From Siphonodentalium dalli (Eukaryota > Mollusca > Scaphopoda > Gadilida > Siphonodentaliidae): a stretch of DNA of 64,000 nucleotides. The stretch lies in assembly GCA_032622095.1 (NCBI GenBank), contig CP136066.1, positions 135,007,917 to 135,071,916 of the forward strand, given 5' to 3'. Below, in pieces: positions 59,596 through 64,000 of this stretch. The translations under genes and the position numbers were made by a program. Position 1 is the first letter of the stretch, and every line of letters starts with the position of its first letter. The notes under the pieces were generated by a model, which was not told the origin of the DNA, made no database searches, and saw nothing but the letters and a program-made list of their open reading frames with translations.

Positions 59596-59645
59596 TATTT
59601 GGGGGTGCGGTGGTGATTCGGATGACCCTAATGCGCTTTTGTAAA
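59596..59645 (+). repeat. Repeat, inverse partner of 57249-57315
   Basis: See the partner entry; the pair is 2.3 kb apart. Confidence 0.7.
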
Positions 59646-60039
59646 TAACAGATAAATGCATGTGTGTGTATGATTGATATGGAATTTGTCATCTAAACGG
59701 TGCACATTTAATGGTACATAATCGGATTAGATGCTCCCGTATCATCCAGTTACAACAACAAGAACATCAACTGAAATTCACCAACAGCCGATTTAGTTAT
59801 CCAAATTAGTTTATTACAATAAATACTCGCACCAATACCAATCATGATATAATATTTGCGTAAATGTCCTACAATGACGGGTTTTCTTGGCAGTTTGGAG
59901 GTGAGCGAGTGTGGTTTACAACTTTCCATATATGCTGACTCCTAATTCAAATTGGAATTCCCCAACAAGTGTTGACACAAATGCCACTGTGGAGGATCTG
60001 TTCCTCGAAACCCCATTCCGCCCGAGTAAATGCCGATTC
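59646..60039. other. Intergenic, nothing recognised
   Basis: An 86-codon frame starting at 59911 runs into the repeat that follows and has no domain. Confidence 0.4.
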
Positions 60040-60362
60040 CGTTATGAGTTATTACGCACATGTGGTGTAAGTTGTTTCGGAGATTTTGATATTATGTGGT
60101 CGACTGGGCGAATGCATTGTGGGAGATATTTTTTTTGTACCTTACTCAATCGTACCGATAGAATCACGTAGATGCTGAAATTGTAAAGTTAGCGCCACCG
60201 GTGTATAATATGTTTTTGAAAATATGACTCAATCGTATCGATAGAGTCAGGACAGGCTGAAATTGTAAACTTAAAGTCACCGGTGTAATAATATGTTGTT
60301 GAAAATATAAATAATCTGATAGCCTGAAAATAATGTATAACCCATTGGGAGCCCCTGGTGTG
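60040..60362 (-). repeat. Inverse copy of the 42.3-42.8 kb repeat
   Basis: Inverse orientation of 42536-42840: CACATGTGGTGTAA, TTCGGAGATTTTGATATTATG, the CACCGGTGTA words and GGGAGCCCCTGGTGT at the outer end. Only one of the two tandem parts is present. Confidence 0.85.
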
Positions 60363-60908
60363 AATTATGGGTAATTTTAATTAGAGTGCGCATGCCTGTT
60401 CTGTTGGAGTAACCGCTATCTTTTATTTTGTGGTCATCAAGTCAAAATTGTATCGTATACCCAATGTGTTTGTACCTATGGATGTATCGTGAGTCCATGA
60501 CAAATAGTTTATGTAGCATTGCTTCTTTCATTTAATTAAAGCTCACCTCGTTAAAACGCATGTCAATCGTATTTGTTTACAAATTGTATTGGGTGCGACG
60601 ATTTTCAGTAGGGCCCTATTTGCGGAGGTCACTTTGCGGAAGTCCCCGAATTCGCGGAGTTCCCCTAAAATGGGCGATATATGTAGATTTTAATGAGGGA
60701 ACAGGTGCATATATATGTTAATTGATACATATTTTAAACAAATAACGACACGATCATCATAATAGAGGTCTGTTCTATCAAGTATATATGCGCCAAGTTC
60801 ACTTGGTGCAAATCAAACGGCGATAAATATTATCGTGTGCCAGAAGGACTCCTTAAAGTTGTAAATAAGATGAATATTTATTAGATGTTATTTAACAAGT
60901 CAATCAAA
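60363..60908. other. Intergenic, nothing recognised
   Basis: A small GCGGAG word occurs three times near 60634-60658 (TTGCGGAGG, TTGCGGAAG, TCGCGGAG). No gene. Confidence 0.4.
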
Positions 60909-60961
60909 TAATATTACTCATTTGTTAGCGCCTATATTAGCGCTAACTTATGAATAATATT
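60909..60961. repeat. Short hairpin
   Basis: AATATTACTCATTTGTTAGC pairs with GCTAACTTATGAATAATATT around a short loop. Confidence 0.8.
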
Positions 60962-60971
60962 TTATATTATA

Positions 60972-61589
60972 ACTAGCCGATGAGCCCGACGTTGTCCGGG
61001 CTATTCAAAAACCAAATTTCAAGTCGATAGCTCCACCCGTTTCCGAGATCTGGTCTGCGCATGCTCGAATCTGGCGTCGCACGGGCTCGGCGACCCGATA
61101 AAATTCGTATCCGGGGCAAGATACATTAACATAGCAAATTTCAAGTCGATAGCTCCACCCGTTTCCGAGATCTCGTCTGCGCATGTACGAAGCTGGCGTC
61201 GCACGGGCTCGGCGACCCGATAAAATTCGTATCCGGGGCAAGATACATTCACATAGCTAATTTCAAGTCGATAGCTCCACCCGTTTCCGATATCTCGCCT
61301 GCGCATGCGCGAAGCTGGCGTCGCACGGGCTCGGCGACTGGATAAAATTCGTATCCGGTGCAAGATACATTCACATAGCAATTTCAAGTCGATAGCTCCA
61401 CACGTTTCCGAGATCTCGTCTGCGCATGCGCGAAGCGGGTGCCGCACGGGCTCGCCAATACGACGACCGCCTGGTCAAAGTACACACACGTACCAAGTTT
61501 CGTCCCGATCGGTCGAGAATCGTAGATTTGTATAAATGACAGACAGACAGACAGACAGACAAACAGAGGTCTTCAAAATATATATGAGA
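60972..61589 (+). repeat. ACTAGC-type element with four 122-bp repeats
   Basis: Start ACTAGCCGATGAGCCCGACG; four copies of a 121-123-bp unit beginning ATTTCAAGTCGATAGCTCC at 61015, 61137, 61260 and 61381; then ACCAAGTTTCGTCCCGATCG, a GACAGACAGACAGACA run, and an AAAATATATATGAGAT end. Overall design equals the 10-11 kb elements: fixed start, CAGA run, ATATATA end. Confidence 0.8.
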
Positions 61590-61664
61590 TTATATTATAA
61601 TTTATATTTATGGCTAATAATATGATCATGGTGGCGTTACCATTTCTGACTATGGTTTTCTTGT
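61590..61664 (-). repeat. ACAAGAAAACC terminal family, copy 6
   Basis: Minus-strand start ACAAGAAAACCATAGTCAG; its inner part is cut where the preceding element ends. Confidence 0.8.
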
Positions 61665-62142
61665 TCCGCTTGTCGATCGAGCAATTTTCAAATGGGGCGG
61701 CCTTAGCTTTTGTCATCAACATGATGACGACGGTATTAAAGTGGCATGCAATCAAACTCTTTATGCAGTACATTTTCGGATAATGTTATTAAAAATTATC
61801 GATGTCCTCATTTTCCTGATATAAACAGTATTCATCGTTGAAAACTGTCCTACGTCAGTATAACTACAGGTTTCGCGCCGGAAGTAGCACATTTTACTAG
61901 GAAATTGTGATGAGCGACAGCTAGGTCAGTACGGTATATCGAATAGCAGGGCAAATAATCAACGATGATACAAGATACATGTACCTACTTAGTACATCCA
62001 CTGACTATAATAATGTTACATAAGCGCATTATTTCGTATATATAATGTACATGTACATGTATGTTTGGCATTGACATGCGTCGTTGTGTCCTGATCCCTT
62101 TTAATATTATAGTTTGTAAATAAACAGCACAAGAGGATATGA
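61665..62142. other. Intergenic, nothing recognised
   Basis: No gene or clear repeat; a TACATGTACATGTATG word at 62046-62062. Confidence 0.4.
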
Positions 62143-62275
62143 AATGAGTGTTTCTCTCATATGATATTTATGAAACGAGTCTAAGAATTTTCAGTTTTCT
62201 CGAGCCTCCGGTGAGAGAAAACTGAAAATTCGTGACGAGTTTCATAAATATCATATGAGAGAAACACGAATTACA
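62143..62275. repeat. Perfect-arm hairpin
   Basis: Arms run inward from GTGTTTCTCTCATATGATAT, through ATTTATGAAAC and GAATTTTCAGTTTTCTC, to a short centre with GAGCCTCCGG. ACGAATTACATATTCTATTT directly after it is repeated at 62479-62502. Confidence 0.85.
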
Positions 62276-62279
62276 TATT

Positions 62280-63097
62280 CTATTTATCATATTACACCTA
62301 TCAATTGATTATGATATTCAAAACGCACACAAATCACTAAATATCTATATGACATCGGCAGCAAAAGGTTAATGTGACGTCACTTCATTGCACCGGAAGC
62401 CCAATTACACCTGGTGATATGATATAGTGCGCTATTCTGTTCTCAGTTTGTGACATTATATCGTATGTTTATTAGATAAATACGAATTACATATTCTATT
62501 TATCGTACAACAATGTCCAAAACTATATATTTCAAGATTATAATTGTGAGAATTTCGGCATCGCGTTGATTGACGCGCACGAATTTGACCTGCATTTAGT
62601 TAGAGATGCGGCTCGGCTCCGGCTGCCAATTCAGCCAATCAGAACACACTTTTTGTCAAGCATATATTGTACCCAGGCACAGTACGATATACTTAGGTTT
62701 GTACTCATAGGGAACACCGAACTATAATATGTGATATTTATAGACTAGTGTACTATAGGACATTTGGGTGCATGCATGGATGACTGAAAACATAAAATAT
62801 ATGGTATATTCTGAGCGTGTGTCTGGTAGCTATAATGGTGGCCATTGTATGTAATTTTTAGATTCAGTACTGGGGTGGGGTACAGAGAATTGTGGGGGCG
62901 GGCGGGCTTTGGGTTCCAGCAATTACTAACAACTAGCATAAATTTTCAAGAAAGAGTATTTGAATTTACTTTAGTATATTAAAACCATATATTACCAAGG
63001 TTGTGATATTCGTATTCAATCGAGCCATATAGGAGAGGTTGTTTTCGTGCATATACTCTGTCCCCAAACTTAAGATACTAATTGGTAGTACTTAGTC
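62280..63097. other. Intergenic, nothing recognised
   Basis: No coding signal. GGGGGCGGGCGGGC at 62894-62908 is a small GC-rich patch. Confidence 0.4.
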
Positions 63098-63098
63098 A

Positions 63099-63104
<6 letters not shown>

Positions 63105-63140
<36 letters not shown>
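63105..63140. repeat. TA microsatellite
   Basis: About 36 bases of alternating TA. Confidence 0.95.
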
Positions 63141-63143
<3 letters not shown>

Positions 63144-63746
63144 ACGAAAGAACGGCCGTTGAGCCAGCAAATGACATTTATCCATGTCAGGAATTGGAAC
63201 GCTGAAAATGTGCGTGTCGTGAATCGGAACACTTCGAAAACAGAATCGGAACGTATATGGTAGTGTTACTTTGAAGGCATTATGTCAGGCTAATGTTCAT
63301 CGCGTATTTTGACCAACTGTATTATTTAAAGTAACAATGGGTGTTTGCGGATAAACATAAGCAATATGTTCTCCAAAACGTAATCTCTTTCGCTTCAAAA
63401 TTCACATTTGTACACAAGGCTTTTCTTCTTTGTTTGTGGATTTGAGTGAGCAAAGTTCTCAAAACCTTGTAATTTGGTTCATCGTGCTATATATGGGACT
63501 AAAGAATAAGTATGCTAAGAGTAAAATACTTTGGAAACAAGTCTTTTCTTTTGAATATGTCATTACTTAAGTTGCTCCCTCAAAATAAACCAATTAGTAA
63601 ACATGGTCGAGCAAATCTTTCGCGGAATCGGATCTTCTACCGCTCGGAATGGGAAATTTGCTCGGGCGGAATGAGTTTTCGAGGAACAGGTCCTCCACAG
63701 TGGGATTATCACACACTTGGAACCCACAAGGTATAACGATAAGTTT
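63141..63746. other. Intergenic, nothing recognised
   Basis: GAATCGGAAC or a close variant recurs three times at 63190-63250. A 74-codon frame at 63512 has no domain. Confidence 0.4.
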
Positions 63747-63830
63747 ACAAGAAAACAATTTTCAGAAATGGTAACGCCCTCAAGATCATAATATTAGGCA
63801 TATATAAAATATATATATAAACACGTTCAC
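63747..63830 (+). repeat. ACAAGAAAACC terminal family, copy 7
   Basis: Start ACAAGAAAACAATTTTCAG, then AAATGGTAACGCCCTCAAG. It belongs to the subfamily of copies 2 and 5. Confidence 0.75.
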
Positions 63831-64000
63831 GGAAAACACCCACAGACGGCGTAATGAATCCGTTAAAAGTTCACTAATAGATAAATTCCACTATGATTGG
63901 AAAGCAAAACACGGTAATATGGGAAAATATACTTTCAATGTGACCCAACCAGGGATGTTTACAATGCTTAATGTATTTATTTAAAAGACAGTAGAATTTT

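Noticed and set aside
60972-61000. CCGATGAG core as a possible hammerhead ribozyme in the ACTAGC element
   Set aside because: The conserved CUGANGA has a mismatch, and no matching GAAA and cleavage-site segments could be placed.
1-64000. tRNA genes, CRISPR arrays, prokaryotic operons
   Set aside because: No cloverleaf-like sequence with a GGTTCGA-type box, no regular spacer array and no close-packed genes were seen by eye.

Overview
The window is AT-rich, gene-poor animal nuclear DNA and is almost entirely built of repeats. Three non-LTR retrotransposon relics, a Ty3/Gypsy LTR element, many palindromic DNA-transposon derivatives, minisatellites and a SINE-like (CAAT)n-type tail together suggest an invertebrate, most likely a lophotrochozoan such as a mollusc. 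That placement is inferred from general familiarity with such repeats and was not tested. Only one protein gene looks intact: a rhodopsin-family GPCR of 389 codons at 51638-52807, read without an intron and preceded by a plausible 3' splice site.

Layout. 0.7-2.3 kb holds a decayed non-LTR reverse transcriptase. 2.5-3.4 kb is a palindromic element with a second partial copy. 4.1-5.9 kb is a diverged satellite. 9-11.6 kb holds short interspersed repeats beginning ACTAGC, plus a tandem array. 11.7 and 14.7 kb carry hairpin elements, the second a TA-flanked mariner-type MITE. 17.5 kb has a 3' LINE scrap. 18.7-18.85 kb has a SINE-like tail. 19.19-20.12 kb is a non-autonomous Mutator-like element with a 9-bp target duplication. 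21.40-28.10 kb is a 6.7-kb imperfect palindrome whose arms contain oppositely oriented 42-bp minisatellites, resembling a Foldback transposon; its left arm contains a further 1.3-kb composite insertion.

28.2-30.1 kb is a second non-LTR relic with a perfect 74-bp tandem duplication. 32.4-33.77 kb is an ORF1-only LINE (PHD-type zinc finger, coiled coil, RRM-like and C-terminal domain) ending in an ATG-repeat tail. A Ty3/Gypsy element (33.77-37.87 kb) with near-identical LTRs has inserted exactly into that tail. 38.4-50.4 kb is a mosaic of tandem and interspersed repeats, including a duplicated TA-flanked MITE at 40.3-40.6 kb, a TCA/TCG microsatellite and a fragment of 28S rRNA at 44.83-44.97 kb. 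50.40-51.13 kb is a 732-bp element with terminal inverted repeats, just upstream of the GPCR.

52.9-64 kb holds more palindromes, a 20-bp array (56.46 kb), a 26-bp array (58.2 kb), four 122-bp repeats (61.0 kb) and copies of a recurring terminal-sequence family seen seven times across the window.

The elements interact mainly by nesting: Gypsy in a LINE tail, a composite element in a foldback arm, and repeat-family ends abutting one another. No operon, CRISPR array, tRNA gene or prokaryotic feature was found. Most short open frames are repeat-derived or at the length expected by chance.
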